This document shows, piece by piece, positions 46,101-53,528 of a DNA stretch of 64,000 nt (its first letter is position 1; every line of letters starts with the position of its first letter). Under the pieces are notes generated by a model that searched no databases, was not told the origin of the DNA, and worked only from the letters and a program-made list of their open reading frames with translations. The stretch comes from Pedobacter zeae (GTDB lineage Bacteria > Bacteroidota > Bacteroidia > Sphingobacteriales > Sphingobacteriaceae), in contig NZ_JACIEF010000003.1 in NCBI RefSeq assembly GCF_014196715.1, positions 151,777-215,776 on the forward strand, given 5' to 3'. A program made the position numbers and the translations under genes.

Positions 46101-46200
46101 TTGTAAGTCCTTTATATTTTTTTTTGCATGCAGCATCGGCCGGTAAAACGTTTAACGTAAACGCTGCAAAAAAAGCAAGGCACGCCCATAAGTATCGCAT
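43186..46200 (-). CDS. SusC-like TonB-dependent receptor lacking the carboxypeptidase-like extension (cluster pair a)
   Basis: Outer-membrane importer of 1004 residues and first gene of the cluster. After the signal peptide (FTLNVLPADA) there is a short charged linker (residues ~25-80; SAKDSLRKDSLEQIRKK) instead of the usual G-x-V-x-D...GAsV beta-sandwich. The plug follows (LKGNFAGLYVQEPSGEPGSM, VLDGIPLV, LKDLGSTSVYGPRGVNGVIV), then a barrel ending in RTYTLGVKMEL. The SusD gene lies 34 bp downstream. Confidence 0.92.
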   Translation of the reverse strand: MRYLWACLAFFAAFTLNVLPADAACKKKYKGLTINYLIFQDTTIIRIVSAKDSLRKDSLEQIRKKTLYNKLSGGVQKNTRDLALFPAISLQQNLKGNFAGLYVQEPSGEPGSMQNMFIRGAAMPLLSKKDLYDAQPLVVLDGIPLVREHPFAFDIQQFDFNRIGPATNLLAGIDMNNIASVEVLKDLGSTSVYGPRGVNGVIVLTSKTAVGKYRAISFNSYIGMVQKPFVNTINGKYENNFRQRFYDKYTTNGRYSDDEEYPVYLSDSLNNVYSGKSDWTDLYYKNALVYGINFSLAGGTDRANFRFALGNTKSEGVADQTGIDRYSATFNINMKPTKWLLFSTMINANRLNRDRNKTLRDRFAQLNYFPDLSAPLPPNKDFYGSYLEQYKKGFDDNKTNSIQGYAKLEGIFGKFKVVSSFNADYSEGYRDVFYARTLLQGNSYASNYYGFSQRLMMDNKVTYDLNLNKVHDFHFALGQTMQWDIYKYSNAYAYKGVNDYIKINLLDSKPKNDDGSDNGGYLTPVAFPRELTYRFLDKTEDNLLSFYGKADYSFSDKYFLSAILRLDGSSNAQPTSRWFYSPTISAAWNLKNEFLKDHSLVDDLVLRASVGRMGRTFSYDNYTQGPQYTASVGYTGNLTVPGYNAFGVLTRPYQFGWVGYGVPWSYSDQLNIGADVAMLKNRLHVSVDLYSKTDKNQLIGIPAYAEYGYKQAIESGMSVNNMGIDFTVSAQVIAKSKFSWNSALNFNHNANKLKALPRGLDQLVVGNRFLKVGQPVDQYWLLENNGIYTSDADVPTVNGQKLKYKGIVLKAGDPRWKDQNGDNTIDDNDKVLKGHSLPTLSGGFDNNFRYGNWSLGTSFYFNLGRKLINQEMANRFDFVNREGNTDISSVKEITFWEKRGDYSKYPLYNPWSTVIPYREDQDLFLENASFLKLRQVSLGYELGNLLNKRNIKINKFFVYGAVSNIFTITPYTGQDPELVSYDGIDTGYGQPIPRTYTLGVKMEL

Positions 46201-46343
46201 AGTAAATGGATCTTTTAATTGGTAAAAAAATGATGGCTAAAACTTATTTTTTCGGAAACGGCAAGACATGTCTTCGGTTACAAGCACAAGTACTTCGGTC
46301 GTAATAGTTAGGGATTCTCATAAAATTTAGTATTTGGTTAATT

Positions 46344-46351
46344 CAAATATA
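46344..46351 (-). promoter_or_regulatory. Promoter -7 element candidate for the SusCD cluster
   Basis: TATATTTG on the minus strand matches the Bacteroidota TAnnTTTG element exactly and lies about 144 bp before the SusC start. No clear TTTG -33 partner is seen at the usual 19-21 bp spacing. Confidence 0.4.
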
Positions 46352-46359
46352 TAATTTGC

Positions 46360-46371
46360 TAAAACGTTTTA
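46360..46371. promoter_or_regulatory. AAACGTTT-centred operator candidate upstream of the SusCD cluster
   Basis: TAAAACGTTTTA is a perfect 12-bp palindrome, 9 bp upstream of the -7 candidate. A repressor bound here would therefore block RNA polymerase. Related sites: ACTTAAACGTTTTAGT at 46578-46593 and AAACGTTT at 46146-46153 inside the SusC coding start. Confidence 0.5.
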
Positions 46372-46577
46372 ATAGCGAATTGTCATTTTTATGAAATTTT
46401 TATAAAACAGTGCAATAATATTTAATTATGATAAAATAATTGTCAAATAGACAGGTAAAAAAGTAAATATCATTCGATATTTTATAAAAGTAACACCTTA
46501 AAAAACAGCATATAACAAAATTTTAAACCTGTAAATACAATAAATGAGACTTTTTTTTGTTGCAGTTCCTTTGGAAA

Positions 46578-46593
46578 ACTTAAACGTTTTAGT
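46578..46593. promoter_or_regulatory. Distal AAACGTTT-centred operator candidate
   Basis: ACTTAAACGTTTTAGT is a 16-bp palindrome with one mismatched pair. Its 12-base core TTAAACGTTTTA is identical to the site upstream of the glutaminase-like gene at 28006-28017. It is 220 bp from the proximal site, so looping is conceivable. Confidence 0.45.
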
Positions 46594-46934
46594 GAAAATA
46601 GGCAACATGGCGCGATCACCTCAAATCAGGTATGCTGGTTTAAAAACAAAGTGAGGTTAACTGGGGATTGAGCTGGGAAAATATTCCAGATGCAGGGGAT
46701 TTGCACAATCAGAAGGGATACATATTTTACACTGGCGGGGCGGCAGGAGCGAGCCGAAGCAATCTGTCGGGTAATATTATGATCAAGATTGCTTCAGGCC
46801 TCCACAAGCGTACTTCGTTTATTTCGCGATGACGAAATTAATTTCCATTACTTACCATTACCCGGGCGTTTTGATGGAAGGTTTCCACCCACCGGATGGT
46901 AGCGCTCGTTTGGCAGCGCTAAAAGATAGCTGAA

Positions 46935-47993
46935 CTAATCAGGTATAACCTTTTTACGTTTAAGTTCATCAAACAGGGCGAAAAACATTTGTTCAGTATC
47001 CACATAATCATGAAAGCCCATTCGCCTGGCTTTGGTACCGTCTGAGAAGAAATCGTAGTCCCACGAAAAAACAAAATCGCCAAAAGCCCAGGAAGACACG
47101 TCTTCATAACTGTGCCTAACAAGATTATATTTATCCTGCAACTGCGCCCATACAGCCGATTTATCTGCCATAATGGTTTGCAAAGGCATTTGAAGTGGAG
47201 GGGCAGTATCCATTTTAAAATAGGCTGCAATTTTAGGCCACAGATCGTTCCAGCGGATCAGATCTCCATTGGTAATATTAAAAGCTTGATTGGCGCTCTC
47301 CTGGTTGGTAGCTGCCCATACTGTTGCCTTCGCCAATAATCCGGCATCTGTAATATCTAAAAGTTTATCATATGCGCCCAATTTACCAGGGAAACGCAAA
47401 GGCAAACCGAGTTCTTTAGATATAGATGCATAAACCGCAATTACGGAAATCAAATTCATGGGATTGCCCAATGCTGTACCTGCTACTACAGATGGGCGGA
47501 GCGCAGACCAGTTCCACTTTTTACCCTTTTGCTGCGCCACCAGAAATTGTTGCTGATCTACATTAAATTCCGGAGGCATATGTCCGCCATCGGTTTCTTT
47601 TGCCGGTGTTTTAAAAGGACCATAATGTGCGCCATAAACTTTGTAACCCTGCATTAAACTGATGTGCTGTAAATCTTTTGCAACAATTTCAATGGCATTA
47701 ACCACATTTACAAGCATGGTCAGATTCGGAGCAACCAGCTCTGCCCATGTTGGTTTATCCTGATAAGCAGCGTAAAAAACATGCGTAACCTCGGTTAAAG
47801 GGGCTAATTTTTTTGCACTTTCCTCTGCATTGAGCAGATCAACAGAAATATACCTGGTTTTATCCGTATCCCGCCCACCCCGCCGCGATAAACCGATAAT
47901 ATGCCAATCACCAAGACATTCCAGGTGGCTAATCAAATTACTGCCAATTACACCATTTGCACCCACCACCAGTGCTGTTTTATTGTTATTCAT
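46935..47993 (-). CDS. PRISE-type SDR reductase (progesterone 5-beta-reductase/iridoid synthase-like)
   Basis: Cytoplasmic NAD(P)H-dependent reductase of about 352 residues, start ATG 47993 (MNNNKTALVVGANGVIGSNL). The Rossmann glycine motif is GANGVIG. The QGYKVYGAHYG segment (about residues 114-124) corresponds to the catalytic Lys/Tyr region of the PRISE/VEP1 group. Such enzymes reduce activated C=C bonds of enones, and the true substrate here is unknown. It is divergent from the AraC-family gene 94 bp away, which may regulate it. Confidence 0.85.
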   Translation of the reverse strand: MNNNKTALVVGANGVIGSNLISHLECLGDWHIIGLSRRGGRDTDKTRYISVDLLNAEESAKKLAPLTEVTHVFYAAYQDKPTWAELVAPNLTMLVNVVNAIEIVAKDLQHISLMQGYKVYGAHYGPFKTPAKETDGGHMPPEFNVDQQQFLVAQQKGKKWNWSALRPSVVAGTALGNPMNLISVIAVYASISKELGLPLRFPGKLGAYDKLLDITDAGLLAKATVWAATNQESANQAFNITNGDLIRWNDLWPKIAAYFKMDTAPPLQMPLQTIMADKSAVWAQLQDKYNLVRHSYEDVSSWAFGDFVFSWDYDFFSDGTKARRMGFHDYVDTEQMFFALFDELKRKKVIPD

Positions 47994-48070
47994 GTCCCTT
48001 TTATTTAAATGTAAGATTGTACAGTAAAGATCCTGACCAACCACCATTATGTTTTTGTAGAATAGTATGA

Positions 48071-48078
48071 TAAATTTG
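48071..48078 (+). promoter_or_regulatory. Promoter -7 element candidate for the AraC-family gene
   Basis: TAAATTTG matches TAnnTTTG exactly, 9 bp before the ATG at 48088, implying a very short or absent leader. A TTTG lies at 48054-48057 but the spacing (13 bp) is shorter than usual. Confidence 0.35.
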
Positions 48079-48087
48079 TATTAATCT

Positions 48088-48876
48088 ATGATAAAAAGAT
48101 ATGTTCAATTTCAACCTATTGTTATTTCAGCATTTGAAATAAGCAAATGGCACCATCCGGTACATCGGCATAACCATTATGAACTGATTTACATTAAAAG
48201 TGGATCTGGACAGCATATCGTTAACGAAATTCCAATTGATTATGAAGGCGGGCATCTTTTCCTAATTGGCCCGGAGGATGAGCATCATTTCAAAATTGAC
48301 AAAAGAACACATTTCATTTATATCAAATTTACCGGCATATACATTCATCAAAAGGAAAATAATTCTGCTGGCTTACAGCACCTGGAATACCTGATCAAAA
48401 GCCGTGAAACACATTTTCCGGGCTTCAACTTTACTGCCGATGATCAGCTAATTGTAGAGCATATCATTGCACTCATCCTATCACTCAACAATAACATCCT
48501 GCAAAATGAAGCTTTGATCTGGTCGCAGATCTTAATGCTTTCCATTATCATGCAGCGCAACATGCCAGAAATTAAAGTCAGTACAAATCGCTCAAAAGAC
48601 ATTCAAGCCATATTCTGTTACCTGCACAAAAATATTTATCAGCCTAAAAATTTAAAGGCAAGTATAATGGCGTCACATTTCAGGCTTTCAGCAGATTATA
48701 TTGGCCCTTACTTTAAAAGAAATACAGGCATCACCCTACGCCAATATATCCATGATTACCGTAACCATTTAATCAGACAAAGGATAGCCAGCGGAAGATT
48801 TGGACTAAAACAAGTTGCTGCAGAATTTGGCCTTGTGGATGAAAGCCATGTGAGTAAACTGATGCGAATAGGCTGA
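48088..48876 (+). CDS. AraC-family transcriptional regulator with short C-terminus
   Basis: The N-terminal cupin sensor (about 20-90; HHPVHRHNHYELIYIKSGSG) is followed by an AraC DNA-binding domain with the first helix-turn-helix (LKASIMASHFRLSADYIGPY) and part of the second (LKQVAAEFGLVDESHVSKLM). The protein stops at LMRIG, about 15 residues before the usual FRKxxGxSPxxYR-type end. This could be natural or a recent truncation. It is divergent from the PRISE-type reductase, a likely target. Confidence 0.87.
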   Translation: MIKRYVQFQPIVISAFEISKWHHPVHRHNHYELIYIKSGSGQHIVNEIPIDYEGGHLFLIGPEDEHHFKIDKRTHFIYIKFTGIYIHQKENNSAGLQHLEYLIKSRETHFPGFNFTADDQLIVEHIIALILSLNNNILQNEALIWSQILMLSIIMQRNMPEIKVSTNRSKDIQAIFCYLHKNIYQPKNLKASIMASHFRLSADYIGPYFKRNTGITLRQYIHDYRNHLIRQRIASGRFGLKQVAAEFGLVDESHVSKLMRIG

Positions 48877-49114
48877 GATCCGGAATTAAAAGAATGGGGC
48901 ATGTAAGATGGATTAGTCTGGAGCCGGAAATTTTGGGACCCATCCTACCAATAATTAAATACAGCTTTTCACACTTTAATGATTAAACGGTGGAAATTTA
49001 AGACAGGTGCCTGAATTAATTTTGCCTCTTTTCTTATGGCTGAAGGAGTACATTAAAAACTGATTACAAATCCATAGCCATCAGGCTGGATTACCCGTCC
49101 AGCCCCACTTTTAT

Positions 49115-50869
49115 CTAAAACAAACTTTTTGCATCTGCCGAGCAACCAAGTTCAATAAAACTTAATCCAGACCATTTAATCTGGAGAGGAGTTCCTGCAT
49201 CTTTAATGGTTTCTTTACTCACCTCCTTACCTGTTCCATAATTGATCTGTGCGAAAGGATTTTTATCAATATTGAGCACTAACATTAACCTGCTGCCTTT
49301 TTGCAGCTGCCTGCTGAACACTCTTGACCTATAAAAAGGAATGGTTTCCAATTTCCCGGGTTTAAGCAGTTTCCTTTTGCTCATATCATATGCATAACTG
49401 GCTCTTCCTAAATAATAAGAGAGTTGAAAATATTCGCCAGATGGTGTAATTTCATACAAAACCAAGCCCACATCCATATCTTTTTTGTTAATGATGGCTT
49501 TAAGCTGTCCCTCTAATGCGCCTGATACGGAAACAGCCTGATTAAATGGTTTCGTAACAAAAAACAAACCATTAGATCTTTCAATTTCCTTTTTAATGAT
49601 CGGATCAGGGTAATAATCATTATAGTAACTGGTTCTGTCTGCCAGATTAACCTGCTGATGCATATACACTTCTTTGGATGGTTTTTGCTCAGACAGTATC
49701 GTTCCATTTGCAGTACTATCCAGGTAAAACCTGATATGATAATCTTCCATCTGAGCCAATGAAGGGGCGTGCTTCCACTTATTTGCACCCATTACCTCAA
49801 AATTGATCTTATCTTTTAACAGAACGGGTTTTTCCCCTCCTTTAAGGATATAATCGAGCCACTGAAAAGTGATTTCGCGGGTATTGATCAGTGCATTTGA
49901 ATCTACTTCATAGCTCCTCAGCCGGGCCACACCTCCTACCTGCGATCCGAAATGATCGTATGGCCCTATAATTAAATAATGTTGGGCCGAGGGATTATAC
50001 CGGTAATGTTCGCGCAGGTATTCTAATGCAGAAACCTGCCCATCATCGTAATAACCGGTAATGCTGAGTACCGGAATATTAATCTGCTTAAAATCTTTGC
50101 CATAAGGCACCATCGATTGCCAGTAAGTATCATAATCGGGATGACTAAGCCATTTCTGCAACCAGGGGTTTGGCGTACCATCAACGCTATCGATTTTGTT
50201 ATAGGCAGCGCCACTATGCCACCAATTAAGCCTCATTTTGCGCCAACGTGCATTATCGTTATTTACAGCATTGTCAGTATATTTATTATTGGTAACGTAA
50301 AAGGCCCATTGATAATTAGCGCTTAAAAAAACATTATTTTCCATGGGTAAGCCAAGCCCTGGTATAGCTGCTACATAGGGTACAATGGTTTTTAGTGCCG
50401 GGTGCAGGTGTTTTGCTGCTGCCCATTGTGCAAAACCCGAATAACTTCCGCCATACATCCCTACCCTGCCATCGCTCCATGGCTGTTGGGTAATCCAATC
50501 GATAACGGCATTTACATCACGGGTTTCATGTTCGTAAGGTACGGGTGCATCGGGGCTAAGCCGTTTTCCCCTGGCATCTGCAACAACCCCCACATAACCA
50601 TGGTCGGCCGCATATTTGGCTTCCATTAAACTTCTGTTGGTGTTCGAGTAGATGAAATAAAAGAGTGCTGCAGGCAATTTCTGTGGCCTGCCTTTTTTCC
50701 TCACCACCACGGCAGATAAAGTAATGCCGTATTTTGTTTTAATCATCACACTATCGTTGATGATATAATTACTGCTATCGGGCAAAGTTAGTTTTTGCTG
50801 AGCAAAAGTTTTCAGCCCGATTGCAAGGCATAGCACAGCCATACCCAGTTTTACCAAGTTCCTGTTCAT
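49115..50869 (-). CDS. CocE/NonD-family secreted alpha/beta-hydrolase (S15-like)
   Basis: Exported hydrolase of 584 residues (signal peptide ending near LKTFAQ). The alpha/beta-hydrolase domain carries the S15/CocE nucleophile motif GGSYSG with Ser142, after DARGKRLSPDAPVPYEHETRD at about 98-118. The acid/His part includes ITGYYDDGQVSALEYLREHY and IIGPYDHFG. A C-terminal jelly-roll domain follows from about 400 (LEGQLKAIINKKDMDVGLVL). Members cleave acyl esters or X-Pro peptides, and the substrate here is unknown. The LytTR two-component genes lie 18 bp upstream on the same strand and could be cotranscribed. Confidence 0.9.
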   Translation of the reverse strand: MNRNLVKLGMAVLCLAIGLKTFAQQKLTLPDSSNYIINDSVMIKTKYGITLSAVVVRKKGRPQKLPAALFYFIYSNTNRSLMEAKYAADHGYVGVVADARGKRLSPDAPVPYEHETRDVNAVIDWITQQPWSDGRVGMYGGSYSGFAQWAAAKHLHPALKTIVPYVAAIPGLGLPMENNVFLSANYQWAFYVTNNKYTDNAVNNDNARWRKMRLNWWHSGAAYNKIDSVDGTPNPWLQKWLSHPDYDTYWQSMVPYGKDFKQINIPVLSITGYYDDGQVSALEYLREHYRYNPSAQHYLIIGPYDHFGSQVGGVARLRSYEVDSNALINTREITFQWLDYILKGGEKPVLLKDKINFEVMGANKWKHAPSLAQMEDYHIRFYLDSTANGTILSEQKPSKEVYMHQQVNLADRTSYYNDYYPDPIIKKEIERSNGLFFVTKPFNQAVSVSGALEGQLKAIINKKDMDVGLVLYEITPSGEYFQLSYYLGRASYAYDMSKRKLLKPGKLETIPFYRSRVFSRQLQKGSRLMLVLNIDKNPFAQINYGTGKEVSKETIKDAGTPLQIKWSGLSFIELGCSADAKSLF

Positions 50870-50887
50870 TATTAAAATTTTTAATTT

Positions 50888-51580
50888 TTATTGTTTAATC
50901 AAGTTTCGGAATTTAATTGCCTGGCGTTCTGAAATCCTGATCAGCTCTCCTGTACTAAGTTCTACCAGGGTACCATCATCATCCTTTTTTATTAAACGGA
51001 TATAATCGATGTTAAATAAAATGCTTCTGTTTGCCCTAAAAAACCTTTGGCAACCAGGGTTTTCTTCGAGTTTGTTTAATGAAGTTTTAAGCAATACCTG
51101 CTCCTGCCCAAAAAAGAGCCTTGCATAATTCTCTACCGATTCGATCAAATGCACATCTTTCCATTTGATGAGGTGGTGTTTGCCCCTGTCTTTTACAAAA
51201 ATGGCTGCACCATCATTAGTACCAATTTTTTCCAGGGCTTTATCTATGGCACTTTTAAAGCGTTCTTCCCGTACGGGTTTCATCAGGTAGTCCATGGCGC
51301 TAACATCAAAAGCCTGCACCGCATAATTGTCGAAAGCGGTTACAAAAATCACCTGTGGTACATGTATCAAATTTTCCAACAGGTCGAAACCCGAACGGCC
51401 AGGCATCTGTATATCCAGAAAGATGAGGTCGGGTTTTAAAAACCCGATGAGCTTTTCCGCTTCATCAGCATTGGCAGCCTCGCCTAATACCGTAAACTGC
51501 GGATAACTTTTTAACATCCTGATCAGTTCCTGCCTGGCACCGCGTTCATCGTCGATTATCAGGGTCCTAATGTTATTCAT
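50888..51580 (-). CDS. LytTR-family response regulator
   Basis: A 230-residue regulator: receiver domain (LIIDDERGARQELI; phosphoacceptor Asp56 in LIFLDIQMPGRSG; Lys in YLMKPVREE) joined to a LytTR DNA-binding domain from about residue 130 (KDRGKHHLIKWKDVHLIESV; FFRANRSILFNIDYIRLIKK). It overlaps the histidine kinase gene by four bases, so they are translated together. Targets are unknown; LytTR proteins usually bind imperfect direct repeats. Confidence 0.94.
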   Translation of the reverse strand: MNNIRTLIIDDERGARQELIRMLKSYPQFTVLGEAANADEAEKLIGFLKPDLIFLDIQMPGRSGFDLLENLIHVPQVIFVTAFDNYAVQAFDVSAMDYLMKPVREERFKSAIDKALEKIGTNDGAAIFVKDRGKHHLIKWKDVHLIESVENYARLFFGQEQVLLKTSLNKLEENPGCQRFFRANRSILFNIDYIRLIKKDDDGTLVELSTGELIRISERQAIKFRNLIKQ

Positions 51581-52671
51581 CTGAGCGGAATTTTAATTTC
51601 AGCACAAACCTGTTGCCCCACTTCATACAGGTTGAAAGATGCCTGGCCCTGGTAACTGAGGTTAAGCCGCTCCTTTAGGTTTTTAAGCCCTATGCCTTCA
51701 ACTGCTTTACCCTCTTCCAATTTACCGGGGCTTAAAACACGGATACTGACCAGGCGATCCCGTTCGTTGATGATCACATCAATCTTTCCGCCCTGTTTTT
51801 CTAAGGCAACACCATGTTTTACCGCATTTTCCACTAAGGTTTGGATGCAGAGGCGTGGCACCATCAGCCCTGATAGCGAAATATCGATATCTAATTCGTA
51901 TTGCAATCTTTCTTCCATCCTCAGCCCTTCCAGCTCCAGGTAATCCCTCACCAGGTCTACTTCTTCGTTTAACCTAATAAGCATGGTATTGCCCTTATAC
52001 AATCCACTGCGCAACAGTTCGCTCAACAGATCAACTGCCCTGCCCGCGGCATCGGGACGGGTATATACCAAAAACTTTATGTTATTAAGTGCATTGAATA
52101 GAAAGTGTGGATTTAGCTGGGCGGAAAGGTTATCGAGCTGCGATTGTTTAAAGCTAAGCTCCAGCCTCGCATTTTCTACCGATAAGCGCATTTCCCTTTT
52201 TGCATAGTGGTAAAGATGATAGGCTAAAAGCCATATGGCCATTAAGCGGATACCGGCAACAAAAATATTTACTGCATTTGCATTAAAAAAATCAGTGAAC
52301 GATTGCAGGGGATGGCCTAGAAACAACAGCCTCACCAGATACAACTTACTAATGGTAACGACGGCATAAAAAATCCCCATCACCGGAATAACGATCAGCA
52401 TCCGCCACATCAGTTTATTAAGCGCCAGATCTTTCCAATGCTTTTTATGTGCAAAATTACGGTACAGGTGGGTAATTAAAATGTACATCGCCACATCTAA
52501 AATAAACTGCACAACCGCCAGGTCGATTCTAAAATTACCGGAATCAATCCAACCTTGAAATGTCCAATACAAGGCCGCCACCGACCAACCGATTAGCTGG
52601 CATTTCCAATAAAGCGATATGTAGGGTTTCTTTTCCAAAATTTTCTGTTCTGAACAAAGCAACGAAAACAA
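51577..52671 (-). CDS. LytS/YehU-type sensor histidine kinase
   Basis: Membrane sensor of about 364 residues. Four hydrophobic helices lie in residues ~25-170, then the His_kinase motif with phosphoacceptor His in LNPHFLFNALNNIKFL and a HATPase domain (CIQTLVENAVKHG; GIGLKNLKERL). It partners the LytTR regulator (4-bp overlap). There is no ATG before the first helix. The start must be TTG (52671, or 52638 at LEKKPYISLYWK), which makes the exact N-terminus uncertain. Confidence 0.9.
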   Translation of the reverse strand: MFSLLCSEQKILEKKPYISLYWKCQLIGWSVAALYWTFQGWIDSGNFRIDLAVVQFILDVAMYILITHLYRNFAHKKHWKDLALNKLMWRMLIVIPVMGIFYAVVTISKLYLVRLLFLGHPLQSFTDFFNANAVNIFVAGIRLMAIWLLAYHLYHYAKREMRLSVENARLELSFKQSQLDNLSAQLNPHFLFNALNNIKFLVYTRPDAAGRAVDLLSELLRSGLYKGNTMLIRLNEEVDLVRDYLELEGLRMEERLQYELDIDISLSGLMVPRLCIQTLVENAVKHGVALEKQGGKIDVIINERDRLVSIRVLSPGKLEEGKAVEGIGLKNLKERLNLSYQGQASFNLYEVGQQVCAEIKIPLR

Positions 52672-52873
52672 ATTCTAAGAAAAAAGATAAAGTACAGGAA
52701 CGTAGCATTTTAGGGGATGAGTGTTTTTATCACCCTCAGGCTGTACAGGATTGGCACCTCCCCAAAAAACAGTAAAAAATCTGCAGAAGGCGATTCAAAA
52801 TGATCAATGCCGTGTAGCGTATACCTCTATCTTTACGTTTTAAGAATAGATCAGTAAACTAAAACCACAAACG

Positions 52874-53488
52874 ATGAAAAACCTATTCATTTTATTAATT
52901 GCTTTCGTATTTGTTTCCTGCAAAAAATCAGAAAGATATGGCCCGCTAAACTTAAAAAACGGACAGGAAGTGGAATTGCTGGTAAGCCCCCGCTATGCAT
53001 CCGATAATGACCCCTTATTAAAGTTGCCCGACCAGGTAGATGCCGGCGCCTCACTTTGGGGTTTTGATCAGCGCGAACCCGGTTACACATATCGTATTAA
53101 AGCAAGGTTCAACCGCGATGAAGTACCTTTGCAAGACGGGCCTGAATACTACTTTGTTTTCGAAAAGATCATTAGTAAAGCGCAATATAAAGGAACTGAA
53201 CCGTTCACTGTACAGCTCATCACAAACTATGCTGTTGGAGGTCCAGCTATCAGGCTAAATAAAACAGGAACCGATTATTATATGATCCCGGATAAACTAC
53301 AGCTTACCTATGCAAACAGTACCGTTCAGGGCCAGCTCGAAGAAATCTGGTTAAATGTACAGGAAATCCGTGCAAACTGGCAAAAAGGACAAAGACCAAA
53401 ATGGAAGGGTATTAAAGCTACTGTGGTACAAGATCCGCAGAAGTTTGGGAAGGCCTACCTGGTTCAACAGCTGCAATTTATTGATTAA
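52874..53488 (+). CDS. Small lipoprotein, DUF4377-like
   Basis: Lipoprotein (FVFVSC-KKSERYG) of 204 residues. The segment WGFDQREPGYTYRIKARFNR and the following YYFVFEKIISK resemble DUF4377, a beta-sandwich found in META/HslJ-associated lipoproteins. Function is unknown. It is convergent with the aspartyl protease gene (28-bp gap with a shared hairpin). Confidence 0.7.
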   Translation: MKNLFILLIAFVFVSCKKSERYGPLNLKNGQEVELLVSPRYASDNDPLLKLPDQVDAGASLWGFDQREPGYTYRIKARFNRDEVPLQDGPEYYFVFEKIISKAQYKGTEPFTVQLITNYAVGGPAIRLNKTGTDYYMIPDKLQLTYANSTVQGQLEEIWLNVQEIRANWQKGQRPKWKGIKATVVQDPQKFGKAYLVQQLQFID

Positions 53489-53504
53489 TGGAAAATATGG
53501 TTAT

Positions 53505-53528
53505 AAAAAGACGATTTTAAGTCTTTTG
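53505..53528. terminator. Bidirectional terminator candidate between convergent genes
   Basis: AAAAGAC (53506-53512) pairs with GTCTTTT (53521-53527). The A and T runs lie within the stem, so it could serve both converging transcripts. The stem is weak in GC. Confidence 0.45.

Larger units (their letters stand above)
46201..46934. repeat. Upstream region of the SusCD cluster with regulatory sites and a dispersed inverted repeat
   Basis: No gene is visible in 734 bp. Nearest the SusC start there is a perfect 12-bp palindrome AAGACATGTCTT (46263-46274), then the promoter and operator candidates listed separately. Bases 46740-46850 look like a dispersed intergenic repeat: GAAGCAATCT (46756-46765) and AGATTGCTTC (46786-46795) are exact inverted copies, followed by TTTCGCGATGACGAAAT. 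A TAGCGCT/AGCGCTA hairpin lies at about 46901-46922 without a clear T-run. Confidence 0.55.

Noticed and set aside
46901..46922. Terminator for the PRISE-type reductase gene
   Set aside because: TAGCGCT/AGCGCTA forms a stem but no T-run follows on the minus strand.
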